Shown one piece after another: positions 8,902 to 16,886 of a DNA stretch of 64,000 nucleotides. Location: positions 29,121 to 93,120 of the forward strand of contig RAZD01000014.1 of assembly GCA_003612525.1 (NCBI GenBank). The letters run 5' to 3'. The translations under genes and the position numbers were made by a program. Origin of the DNA: a bacterium C-53. GTDB lineage: Bacteria > Bacillota > Clostridia > Lachnospirales > Lachnospiraceae. Below the pieces are notes generated by a model. It made no database searches. It was not told the origin of the DNA and was given only the letters and a program-made list of their open reading frames with translations. Every line of letters begins with the position of its first letter. Within the stretch, counting starts at the first letter, position 1.

Positions 8902-9741
8902 TCAGAATGTTACGATAATGCCTCCATCGCTCGCATAGAGGGTACTGATGCCGCGCGTATCCATTACGTAACTTTCACAGAATTTCGCTTTCGCCAAATA
9001 AGACCTGCGCACTTCCTCTGCACGTTCGGGGCAGTTGCAATGTGTAATGATTAATCTGCGATTTTCCGTATCTTTGATCTCACCGAGAGAATGCTCGATC
9101 ATTTTCGCTAACGCCTTATTCATTCCTCTTGCCTGGCCAAGCTGTATAATTGTTCCCTGTACCGTACGGCCCATGACAGGTTTGATGTTCAGCGTATTTG
9201 CGACAAATGCTTTAATATTGGATAAACGTCCATTCTTCCTGAGCGCCTCTAATGATTCCAGAACAAAATAAGTTCCCATTTCATCGATTTTTTTCTCTGT
9301 TTCCTGCACAATCTCATCAAATGAAAGCCCCTTCGCTTCCTGTTCGCTGACCCAGAATGCAATCTGCGTCTCTCCGCCGGAAGCGCTTCTGGAATTAAAT
9401 ATATGAATGTTCTTTTTGGGATTTTCTTCCAGATAAAGATTCTTCGCAAGCTCGGCGCTGTTATAAGAACCGCTCAGTTCCGCCGAAAGTGTCACTACAT
9501 ATATATTTTCGTCCTCCCCTTTAAAGGCTTCCATATACCGCTCAGGAGACGGACATGAAGATTTCGGACAATTCGGACTGGCTGCAGCTCTTTTCAAAAA
9601 TTCTTTCTGATTAAAAGTTTCATCATCTAAAATGCGATAGTCATCTACCTGAATTCCCAATGGCACAATTTCACAATTTACCCTGTTTTTAAAGTTTTCC
9701 GGCAATTCACAGCAGCTATCCACTACGATCTTATAACTCAT
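8902..9741 (-). CDS. DegV family fatty-acid-binding protein
   Basis: A 279-residue DegV/FakB-type protein. It opens with KIVVDSCCELP and contains the TSxPS-like KSSCPSPERYMEAF block and the SRSASGG loop, which in FakB proteins help hold a fatty acid for phosphorylation by FakA. It stands alone here. The usual role is supplying exogenous fatty acids to phospholipid synthesis, but no fakA lies in the window, so the lipid partner is not shown. Confidence 0.85.
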   Translation of the reverse strand: MSYKIVVDSCCELPENFKNRVNCEIVPLGIQVDDYRILDDETFNQKEFLKRAAASPNCPKSSCPSPERYMEAFKGEDENIYVVTLSAELSGSYNSAELAKNLYLEENPKKNIHIFNSRSASGGETQIAFWVSEQEAKGLSFDEIVQETEKKIDEMGTYFVLESLEALRKNGRLSNIKAFVANTLNIKPVMGRTVQGTIIQLGQARGMNKALAKMIEHSLGEIKDTENRRLIITHCNCPERAEEVRRSYLAKAKFCESYVMDTRGISTLYASDGGIIVTF

Positions 9742-9849
9742 ATGGACTCCATTCTGTTCTGTATATAGAACACATTACTGTTTCTCTTTCTACTCTACGT
9801 AGTTTTTATTACTATATACTATCACACAAAACCGATTTTGTCTACAAAA

Positions 9850-11124
9850 TTACGCCATTTTAAAATATGCCTGCACCAGTTTCACAAGGGCCGGAAGGTC
9901 TTTGCTTCCCATCGTTTCACGCGCCGAGTGCATAGCAAGTACCGGAATCCCGACATCTGCCGTCATCACCGGGAGCAGAGCAGATGCAATCGAGCCTAAC
10001 GTACCCCCGCCCGCCTGATCAGAGCGGTTAATATATTTGCAGAAAGGAATTCCTTCCTTTTCCATAAGCCGCATTAAGCATGCGATTTCTTCCGAATCCG
10101 TTGCATAAGACTGCACTCCTGATTCTTTGATCGTAACACCTGAATTTAACATCACATGATTCTTCGGGTCATATCTGCCTCCCTGATTTGGATGGTAGGC
10201 ATGACTGACATCCATAGAAAGCATTCTGCTCTTTTCCAGCGCTTCAAGATAATGGATGCGCCCGGGCGCCAGCGCATCATATATGCGCTCCAGTGTGTTC
10301 GAAAGCCACATTGAACCTGCTCCCTGTTTCGTCCTGCTCCCGATTTCCTCATGGTCAAAGAAAACCGCCGCATTGACGCCCGTTTCGCGGCCGCTATGCA
10401 GGATTCCCTGCAAACCGGCAAAAACAGACGTCATATTATCCAGTCTCGGAGAAGAATAAAACTCCCCCTCCGTCCCTATTTCCGTCCCCGGTTCACTGCA
10501 ATATATATAGAAATCATAATCAAGAATGCTCCCCTGCTCTAAAGAAAGTTCCTCCTCTATCCACGAAATCAGGCCCTTTTCCTGCCACATTCCATACACC
10601 GGCATCAGATCTGTCTGACGGTTTAATTCTACGCCCTTATTTACTTCCTTATTCAAATGAATCGGCAGGTTCGGTATCGTCAGAACCGGACGTCCGCTGT
10701 CAAAAAGACACATCCCGGGATGCAGATCTTCTCCGCTGCGAAAGGCCGCCCTTCCTGCAATCCCGAGCGGCCTGTCCATCCAGGTAGACAGAATGGCGCC
10801 GCCATAGCATTCAACGTCCACTTTCCCATAATCCCCCTCCTTCATATCCGGATTCGGTTTTATACGAAAGCAGGGAAAATCCGTGTGGGAAGCCGCAATA
10901 TAAATTCCGCTGCCCTCCTCAAACTTTTCTCCAACCGTAAACGCTATCAGCGAAGAACCATGACCTTTCACATAATATTTTCCACCCGGCTCAATCGTAA
11001 ACGGTGCGGCCGGTAAAAGTCCGGTAAATTCATTCTCATTTAGAATCCTTACAATCTCATCAACCACATGATACGGAGAAACCGCGCGGCTGTTAAATTC
11101 TCTGAAATCTTCCATACAGTTCAT
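9850..11124 (-). CDS. M18 family aminopeptidase
   Basis: A zinc aminopeptidase of about 424 residues that removes N-terminal residues from peptides in the cytoplasm. Metal-site and catalytic blocks are visible: AASHTDFPCFRI, FFDHEEIGS, and HSARETMGSKD near the C terminus. I chose the ATG at 11124 because GGGAG lies just upstream; a frame to 11154 adds ten basic residues. It is monocistronic, divergent from the DUF5721 gene. Confidence 0.9.
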   Translation of the reverse strand: MNCMEDFREFNSRAVSPYHVVDEIVRILNENEFTGLLPAAPFTIEPGGKYYVKGHGSSLIAFTVGEKFEEGSGIYIAASHTDFPCFRIKPNPDMKEGDYGKVDVECYGGAILSTWMDRPLGIAGRAAFRSGEDLHPGMCLFDSGRPVLTIPNLPIHLNKEVNKGVELNRQTDLMPVYGMWQEKGLISWIEEELSLEQGSILDYDFYIYCSEPGTEIGTEGEFYSSPRLDNMTSVFAGLQGILHSGRETGVNAAVFFDHEEIGSRTKQGAGSMWLSNTLERIYDALAPGRIHYLEALEKSRMLSMDVSHAYHPNQGGRYDPKNHVMLNSGVTIKESGVQSYATDSEEIACLMRLMEKEGIPFCKYINRSDQAGGGTLGSIASALLPVMTADVGIPVLAMHSARETMGSKDLPALVKLVQAYFKMA

Positions 11125-11220
11125 TCTGCTCCCGCCCTTTCTTAATCTGCTCATTTATTTCTGGCTTTTTTGATTCAGATTGATTATACTATAGAAAATA
11201 ATTTTTATAAAGGAAGAACT

Positions 11221-11733
11221 ATGACTGCATTTACAATGAACGAGACAAATTTATTCTGCAAAAAGCTTCTGGGAAGCCCTCTTTTCGATGCATTTCTTCT
11301 CGAAGAATGCACGATTGCCACCGCCAATACGTTTACAATTGACGGCCGTATCAATAAAAATTTTTATACAAAAGAGGAGCAGGAAGACTTAAACCTTACA
11401 GGGCCCTCTGCACCTGTCCTCACAACCTATGCATCCCTTCGTCCAATCTGCTTTGAACTGATTAAAGGGAAAAAAACACCTTTAAACTTCCGCTTTGTTT
11501 TTCATCTGTCACGTGAAAATACCGAAAAAATCTTACAGCGGGCCGATACTTCCTTTTCATTAGCTGATATCCACGCGCTTGTGCTTACAGTCCGCTATGA
11601 CGGCGCTGCCGTCATGTGCACTACGGGAACTTCACTGTCCGTATTTTCTATGGACAAGAGCGTGGAACATGCATGGGATGATATGGTACGCAGATTTTTT
11701 CTGAAAAATGACCTTGCTTTTACTGAAAACTGA
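11221..11733 (+). CDS. DUF5721 family protein
   Basis: A 170-residue soluble protein beginning M-T-A-F-T-M-N-E, resembling the DUF5721 family of clostridia. An AAGGAAG ribosome site sits directly before this ATG, which is why I reject an upstream start at 11170. No catalytic motif or membrane segment is visible and its function is unknown. It lies between the divergent M18 peptidase and ilvE. Confidence 0.75.
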   Translation: MTAFTMNETNLFCKKLLGSPLFDAFLLEECTIATANTFTIDGRINKNFYTKEEQEDLNLTGPSAPVLTTYASLRPICFELIKGKKTPLNFRFVFHLSRENTEKILQRADTSFSLADIHALVLTVRYDGAAVMCTTGTSLSVFSMDKSVEHAWDDMVRRFFLKNDLAFTEN

Positions 11734-11746
11734 GGTATCTTTTTCC

Positions 11747-11806
11747 CGGATTCGTATCGTGCTGCACCGCACTGCGAATTCGAACGGATATCCATCATTT
11801 TTTCTT
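11747..11806 (+). terminator. Probable hairpin terminator after DUF5721 gene
   Basis: An imperfect hairpin (GATTCG...GTGC with GCAC...CGAATTC) followed downstream by TTTTTT. It shares its CGGATTCG/TGCTGCA core with the hairpin at 8835. The T tract is about 20 bases beyond the stem, so the terminator call is tentative. Confidence 0.4.
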
Positions 11807-11927
11807 GCCTCCATACGCAAATAGTGCTATATTTTTACATGAAGATTTTGTTTCATTCTGGAGTTTGTGTTTGCGCGGTGTCCACAGATTCCTTATACAC
11901 AAAAGCTGCGCAGAAATGAGGAGAATT

Positions 11928-12953
11928 ATGGCGAAAAAAGATATTGATTGGTCAAATCTTGGCTTTGCTTATATGCCGACAGAGGCAAGATATGTTTCCA
12001 ACTATAAAAACGGCGCATGGGATGACGGAGAGATCACCGGAGATTCCAATGTTGTGATAAACGAATGCGCCTGTGTTCTGCAGTATGCCCAGACTTGTTT
12101 TGAAGGACTTAAGGCATATACGACTGAAGACGGACATATTGTTACGTTCCGTCCTGATTTAAATGCCGAGCGCATGGTCAATTCAGCGATCAGGCTTGAA
12201 ATGCCCGTATTTCCACAGGAACGGTTTATGGATGCGCTTGAAAAAGTTGTAAAAGCAAATGCAGATTATGTGCCTCCTTATGGTTCCGGCGCAACGCTTT
12301 ACATTCGTCCGTTTATGTTCGGTTCAAATGCCGTAATCGGAGTAAAACCGGCGGACGAGTACCAGTTCCGTATGTTCGTAACCCCTGTTGGCCCTTATTT
12401 TAAGGGCGGCGCAAAACCGATCTCCGTACGCATAAGCGATCTTGACCGTGCGGCGCCGCATGGTACAGGCCATATCAAGGCAGGACTGAACTATGCCATG
12501 AGCCTTTACAATATCGTAGATGCCCATAAAGCGGGATTTGACGAAAATATCTATCTTGACCCACAGACGCGTACAAAAATTGAAGAAACAGGCGGTGCAA
12601 ACATCCTGTTTGTAACAAAAGACGAAGAGCTTATCGTTCCAAAGTCAGACAGCATCCTTCCGTCCATCACAAGACGTTCTCTTGTAGAAGTAGCAGAAAC
12701 ATATCTTGGATTAAAAGTGACGGAACGCGAAGTTACACTCGCAGAGGTGGAAGATTTTGCAGAATGCGGTCTCTGCGGCACGGCCGCCGTCATCTCTCCT
12801 GTCGGAAAGATCAATGATCACGGCAGGGAAATCTGCTTCCCAAGCGGTATGGAAGAGATGGGGCCTGTCACAAAGAAGCTTTACGATACTCTGACCGGAA
12901 TCCAGATGGGACGCCTGGAAGCGCCCAAAGGATGGATTCATGTAATCGAATAA
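11928..12953 (+). CDS. ilvE: Branched-chain amino acid aminotransferase
   Basis: A fold-type IV PLP aminotransferase (341 residues) that interconverts leucine, isoleucine and valine with their keto acids. Signatures include YAQTCFEGLKAY, the catalytic Lys in GTGHIKAGLNYAMS, and the cofactor-binding ITRRSLVEVA plus CGTAAVISPVG. The start follows GAGGAGAATT; a longer frame to 11805 is rejected because its extension is unlike the family. The 190-base leader shows no T-box. Confidence 0.93.
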   Translation: MAKKDIDWSNLGFAYMPTEARYVSNYKNGAWDDGEITGDSNVVINECACVLQYAQTCFEGLKAYTTEDGHIVTFRPDLNAERMVNSAIRLEMPVFPQERFMDALEKVVKANADYVPPYGSGATLYIRPFMFGSNAVIGVKPADEYQFRMFVTPVGPYFKGGAKPISVRISDLDRAAPHGTGHIKAGLNYAMSLYNIVDAHKAGFDENIYLDPQTRTKIEETGGANILFVTKDEELIVPKSDSILPSITRRSLVEVAETYLGLKVTEREVTLAEVEDFAECGLCGTAAVISPVGKINDHGREICFPSGMEEMGPVTKKLYDTLTGIQMGRLEAPKGWIHVIE

Positions 12954-13006
12954 GTCCCTGCTGTTTGAAAATGAAAATATAAATGCCGTATTTCAGGCAT
13001 TCCTGA

Positions 13007-13045
13007 GCGTGAAATCAGCGCTTCTTCACGAAGCGCTCTTCACGC
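13007..13045. terminator. Nested hairpin between convergent ilvE and spoVAE
   Basis: GCGTGAA...TTCACGC encloses AGCGCTT...AAGCGCT. It sits between two convergent genes and could terminate both, although neither side has a clear T run. A smaller AATGCC/GGCATT stem lies just before it. Confidence 0.45.
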
Positions 13046-13067
13046 CAGACATAAACTGCTTCTTACT

Positions 13068-13424
13068 CTATTTTCTCATCTTTGGCTTAAATATCAGGCT
13101 TGCAATATAGCCAAATATCATCGCCGCAGATATGCCGACCGCACTTGCTGTAAATCCACCCATAAAAATACCCATAAATCCATTCTCATTGACTGCGTCT
13201 TTTACGCCCTTCCACAGCACATTTCCGAAACCAAGCAGCGGAACCGATGCGCCTGCTCCCGCAAACTCCTGAAACGGTCCGTAAATTCCGATTGCACCCA
13301 ATACTGCGCCACCGCACACAAGAAGCACCATAATGCGTCCTGGCATCATTTTCGTTCTCTCCATCAGAATCTGCACGAGCGCACAAATCAGACCGCCAAC
13401 CCAAAAAGCATTCAGATAATCCAT
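13068..13424 (-). CDS. spoVAE: Stage V sporulation protein AE (SpoVAEb type)
   Basis: A 118-residue membrane protein with three to four hydrophobic segments and the SpoVAE pattern MMPGRIMVLLVCGGAVLGA then FAGAGASVPLLGFGN. SpoVA proteins form the channel that moves Ca-dipicolinate into and out of spores. It has a good ribosome site (GAAGG..GAGG). It stands alone, about 8 kb from spoVAC and spoVAD, whereas these genes are usually contiguous. Confidence 0.9.
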   Translation of the reverse strand: MDYLNAFWVGGLICALVQILMERTKMMPGRIMVLLVCGGAVLGAIGIYGPFQEFAGAGASVPLLGFGNVLWKGVKDAVNENGFMGIFMGGFTASAVGISAAMIFGYIASLIFKPKMRK

Positions 13425-13494
13425 ATCCTCAACCTTCTTTCTCTTTGTCCTTTAAGGTTTTTCCTTATAGTGTGCCGGTTTCCCTCTATTTTAT

Positions 13495-14382
13495 TCATCC
13501 ATAAAAATGCCCATTCCTGGCAATCGGTTTCAATTCTCTCTTTTCCTCTAACACCGTTCTGTGAATCATCAGATATCCGCACGGATTCACGGTGACCTCC
13601 CATTTTACAAGACAGATTTCCCTTCCCACTATCTCTATGGCTGTAATGCAGCGCGGATGAACCATACTGCCATCGTTCAGATACAAATCCTCTCCCAGTC
13701 TCGCCTCATGCGTATGTCCACAGAGAACATATATATTTTTGTCTTTTGCAAATCTCAAAAAACGTTTTTCCCCTTTTTCCGCTTTTCTGTGGCTTTCCGT
13801 CGGCCCCGCCGGAGCCTTCAGCCCGATCATCTCAAGCGGCCCCCATACATAACGCACCATCCACTTTGTAAAAACATGAAGATAATCATTCAACAAATCG
13901 CACTGATGACCATGAAGAAGAAAGATTTCTGTATCCATGATTCTGACACGGTACGCTTCACAAATTTTAAGATCAGGAAACAATTCTTCCCAGCGATTGG
14001 TACAATCATTATAAAACGAAGCATAATTTTTTCTCACATATTTTGGCTTATGCTTTGCATAATCATGATTTCCATAGATCATATAAAGCCTGTTTCTTCG
14101 ATAGAATTCCCTCAAAAACCAGTAGATATTCCCATATGTTTCAACAATTTTTGAAAGACTCCTGTTTTCCCACAATTCTTCGCCATCTCCCAGCTCAAAA
14201 TAAGTAAAGCCATTCGCATAATAGTATTGCAGAGCGGCAAAACAAAGATTCTGATTCTGTTCAAAATTATCATTTCCGTTGCCGACGCCGCGATGACAGT
14301 CGCTCATAAATACAAGCCGCGCATAATCTGGAAATGTAAGTACCGGAGCCTTTTCATATACTCTGTCAAGTCTTCTGCTCAA
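13495..14382 (-). CDS. Metallophosphoesterase
   Basis: A calcineurin-like phosphoesterase (295 residues) with the metal motifs in order: SDCHRGVGNGND, YGNHDYAKHK, LLHGHQCD and CGHTHEARLG. The start is TTG, with AAAGGAGAGG upstream; no in-frame ATG comes early enough. The substrate is unknown; relatives act on nucleotides, lipid intermediates or phosphoproteins. It lies upstream of spoVAE with a gap of about 70 bases. Confidence 0.85.
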   Translation of the reverse strand: MSRRLDRVYEKAPVLTFPDYARLVFMSDCHRGVGNGNDNFEQNQNLCFAALQYYYANGFTYFELGDGEELWENRSLSKIVETYGNIYWFLREFYRRNRLYMIYGNHDYAKHKPKYVRKNYASFYNDCTNRWEELFPDLKICEAYRVRIMDTEIFLLHGHQCDLLNDYLHVFTKWMVRYVWGPLEMIGLKAPAGPTESHRKAEKGEKRFLRFAKDKNIYVLCGHTHEARLGEDLYLNDGSMVHPRCITAIEIVGREICLVKWEVTVNPCGYLMIHRTVLEEKRELKPIARNGHFYG

Positions 14383-14474
14383 AACACGTTCCTCTCCTTT
14401 TCTGCTTTCGATGCATTTGCCCTCGTTATTTCAGACTATGCGCCAAAATTCAGATGGTTCGCGGTTTTCTGATA

Positions 14475-14503
14475 TTGAATTCGGCAGAAAGATAGGCTAT
14501 AAT
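14475..14503 (+). promoter_or_regulatory. Promoter of the S1-domain protein gene
   Basis: TTGAAT (14475-14480), 17 bases, TATAAT (14498-14503). A strong sigma-A match about 80 bases before the start codon. Confidence 0.75.
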
Positions 14504-14584
14504 GAGAAATTAGATACGATCGGAGAATGACCTGCAAATCTATATCCGACAGTACACGAACGATACAAGGAGGTTAAGTGGTTC

Positions 14585-15571
14585 ATGAGCGAAGAGAACA
14601 AAATAACAGACACAGAAACCGCTGAGGCCAATGCAGAAAAAGAGGCAGCAGCAAACAACGCACCGGAGGAAACGATGGAAGATTATGCCGGAGAATTAAA
14701 TGCTTCCATGAAAAAAATCAAAGAAGGCGATCTTCTGAAAGGCACAGTAATCGGTATTTCCGACACGGAAGTCGCGCTTGATCTTGGCTATTATGCCGAG
14801 GGAATCATCCGACTGGAAGATTTAAGCGAAGACCCTTCATTCTCCATCAAAACAGACATCACAATGGGAGAGGAACTGTCCGCTACCGTTATTCGCGTCG
14901 ATGACGGCGAAGGAAATATTCTGTTATCAAGAAAAGAGGCAAACCAGCTTCTTGTATGGGACAAGCTCCGTAAAATGCTTGAGGACAAGACAAATGTGTC
15001 TGTCAAAGTTGTTGAAACCGTGAAAAGCGGCGTTGTTGCCTTTCTGGAAGGCATACGCGGATTTATTCCCGCCTCAAAGCTTTCACTTTCTTATGTGGAA
15101 GAAAATGACCTTGACAGCTATTTAAACAAAACACTGGAAGTCCGCGTAATCACCGCTGACGAAGAAAAGCGCAAACTGGTCCTTTCCGCAAAGGATATAC
15201 TGAAAGAAAAGGCAGATGCGGAACGTGCAAATAAAATTTCGAATGTTCAGGTTGGTCTTGTTACGGAGGGAACTGTTGAGAGCCTGCAGAATTATGGCGC
15301 ATTTGTTGATCTTGGCAACGGAATTTCCGGCCTCGTTCATATTTCCCAGATCTGTGAAAAGAGAATCAAACATCCCAGCGCTGTCCTAAAAGAAGGCGAC
15401 AAAGTCAAAGTTAAAGTAACCGCTATCAAAGACGGAAAATTAAGCCTCAGCATGAAGGCGCTGAACGATATTGCCGCTGAGGAAATCGTAGAAGAATCCT
15501 ATGATCTCCCGAAGAGCGAATCTCTCGGAACTTCCCTGGGAGACCTGTTTAAAAACTTAAATCTCAAATAA
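14585..15571 (+). CDS. S1 RNA-binding domain protein (ribosomal protein S1-like)
   Basis: A 328-residue acidic protein with three S1/OB-fold repeats at about residues 45-115, 130-200 and 218-288; the last has the classic VEGTVESLQNYGAFVDLGNG..GLVHISQI. The N terminus is an acidic Ala/Glu-rich tail. E. coli S1 has six repeats; shorter three- or four-repeat forms are normal in Firmicutes. It probably binds mRNA at the ribosome. AAGGAGG lies before the ATG. It could also be named rpsA, but equivalence to E. coli S1 is uncertain. Confidence 0.85.
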   Translation: MSEENKITDTETAEANAEKEAAANNAPEETMEDYAGELNASMKKIKEGDLLKGTVIGISDTEVALDLGYYAEGIIRLEDLSEDPSFSIKTDITMGEELSATVIRVDDGEGNILLSRKEANQLLVWDKLRKMLEDKTNVSVKVVETVKSGVVAFLEGIRGFIPASKLSLSYVEENDLDSYLNKTLEVRVITADEEKRKLVLSAKDILKEKADAERANKISNVQVGLVTEGTVESLQNYGAFVDLGNGISGLVHISQICEKRIKHPSAVLKEGDKVKVKVTAIKDGKLSLSMKALNDIAAEEIVEESYDLPKSESLGTSLGDLFKNLNLK

Positions 15572-15581
15572 AAACTCAAAC

Positions 15582-15636
15582 GAAAGAAACCCGACCTCCC
15601 GGATTTATTCCAGTAAGGCGAGTTTCTTTCTTATTT
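15582..15636. terminator. Bidirectional terminator
   Basis: GAAAGAAACCCG (15582-15593) pairs with CGAGTTTCTTTC (15619-15630) with one mismatch, followed by TTATTT. T-rich sequence also lies on the other side. The stem includes the 3' end of the minus-strand kinase gene. Confidence 0.65.
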
Positions 15637-16135
15637 CACGAATGGTATCTTCCGGCCCCCGTGACCGCTCTTCTATAATCATATCCGCATACTTCTCATA
15701 CAGCAGGCTCCGCTCTAAAAACAGCGATTGAAGCGTCTGTCCCTCCCTCAGGACAACCCCGCGTCCCTCGATATCAAAAAGGCGCCTTTGCAGTGTTGCA
15801 AATTCCTCTTTCAGATAAATGACAGTGCCAATTGCCCGAAAATGCTCCATCGCTTCCCTTCCATATACTGCGCTGCCTCCTGTTGCGATCACCGAACGCC
15901 TGGCTTCTATCTTTCGGTTTACCTCATTTTCGATAGCAAGAAATCCATCCACACCTTCCTCTGCGATTATTTCACTTAAGAGCATCTTCCTGCTTTCCTG
16001 TATCAGAAGATCAGAATCAATAAAAGAATATCCGAGAATCTTTGCCAGAATGACGCCAACCGTACTCTTTCCAACAGCCGGCATCCCAATTAAAATAATA
16101 TTACTTTTCTCCAAAATAATCTGCCTTTCATACAT
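15605..16135 (-). CDS. Shikimate-kinase-like protein with a divergent substrate site
   Basis: A 176-residue P-loop kinase. It has Walker A GMPAVGKST (about residues 17-25), the FIDSD aspartate, ATGGSAV and the lid-like R-G-V plus LERSLLYEKYAD block of shikimate kinase. The usual shikimate-binding Arg in the FRxxE motif is replaced by Leu (GFLAIE), and GGG is GGS. It overlaps the end of the ylmH-like gene by eight bases, not an aro operon. It may be a true AroK with a degenerate site or a kinase for another small molecule. Confidence 0.7.
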   Translation of the reverse strand: MYERQIILEKSNIILIGMPAVGKSTVGVILAKILGYSFIDSDLLIQESRKMLLSEIIAEEGVDGFLAIENEVNRKIEARRSVIATGGSAVYGREAMEHFRAIGTVIYLKEEFATLQRRLFDIEGRGVVLREGQTLQSLFLERSLLYEKYADMIIEERSRGPEDTIREIRKKLALLE

Positions 16136-16886
16136 ATTTTTCGATCAGAACATTCTGCTTCCCCTTCCTGGAAAGCGACAAAACGCCTGAAAAACGGAAC
16201 TTCCCATATCCCCGCACGGATACTGTATCCGCCTCTTTTAAATAATAGCTATTATTTTCACATAATCTTCCGTTCACAAAGACTTTCCTGGTTCTGAAAT
16301 AATCCAGTATTTCAGACCGGGAAAGACGAAACACTTTCGATGCGACGGCATCCACACGTTCCGATGATACCTGAAGAACCATGTTCTCGGTATGAACCTG
16401 CGCTTCTCTGGGAAGCTCCTCTGTCACAAGACATCTGACATAAGTATGCTTTACTTTATCCAGGTTTTCACAGATATAGGGAGCCATCTTCTCGCTTGCA
16501 AACAGATACGCTTTCTTGTCCTGTACCACGATATCGCCCACTTCACTGCGTTCAATTCCAAGATTCATGACCGCTCCGAGAAAATCACGGTGTGAAAGAG
16601 CATCGGCAAATTTCTGGTGTAGCGGTTCAATGCAGATACAGCGTATAGGAAATTCCTCCACGTATCCAAATTCCTCCTGCGACCCAAAACGTATCATATT
16701 CCGGGAAGCTTCCGCCCTCCCGCCGAATACCGTCACGCCGGCATACACAAGCTCCCTCTCCATCTGATAATAAACGGCAGATTCCGCCTCGCCAAGAAAT
16801 CCGGTAAATGTATAACTGTTTGTTCCGTGTGACTGCGCCGCAAGTTCCGCGAAGCGTTTTTTCAATAATTCATCCTGTTCCGTCAT
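16128..16886 (-). CDS. YlmH-like S4-domain RNA-binding protein
   Basis: A 252-residue protein of the YlmH family. The N-terminal two thirds (about 1-175) hold the family domain with LGAVMNLGIERSEVGDI. An S4 RNA-binding domain follows at about 182-245 (SRSEILDYFRTRKVFVNG). YlmH proteins bind tRNA and stalled 50S subunits in ribosome quality control; in other Firmicutes they lie near division genes. Here it is coupled by four bases to an ABC-F gene, another ribosome-acting factor, which suits a translation role. Confidence 0.85.
   Translation of the reverse strand: MTEQDELLKKRFAELAAQSHGTNSYTFTGFLGEAESAVYYQMERELVYAGVTVFGGRAEASRNMIRFGSQEEFGYVEEFPIRCICIEPLHQKFADALSHRDFLGAVMNLGIERSEVGDIVVQDKKAYLFASEKMAPYICENLDKVKHTYVRCLVTEELPREAQVHTENMVLQVSSERVDAVASKVFRLSRSEILDYFRTRKVFVNGRLCENNSYYLKEADTVSVRGYGKFRFSGVLSLSRKGKQNVLIEKYV

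Noticed and set aside
11734..11927. T-box or other riboswitch before ilvE
   Set aside because: The T-box core sequence is absent and only a simple hairpin is seen.
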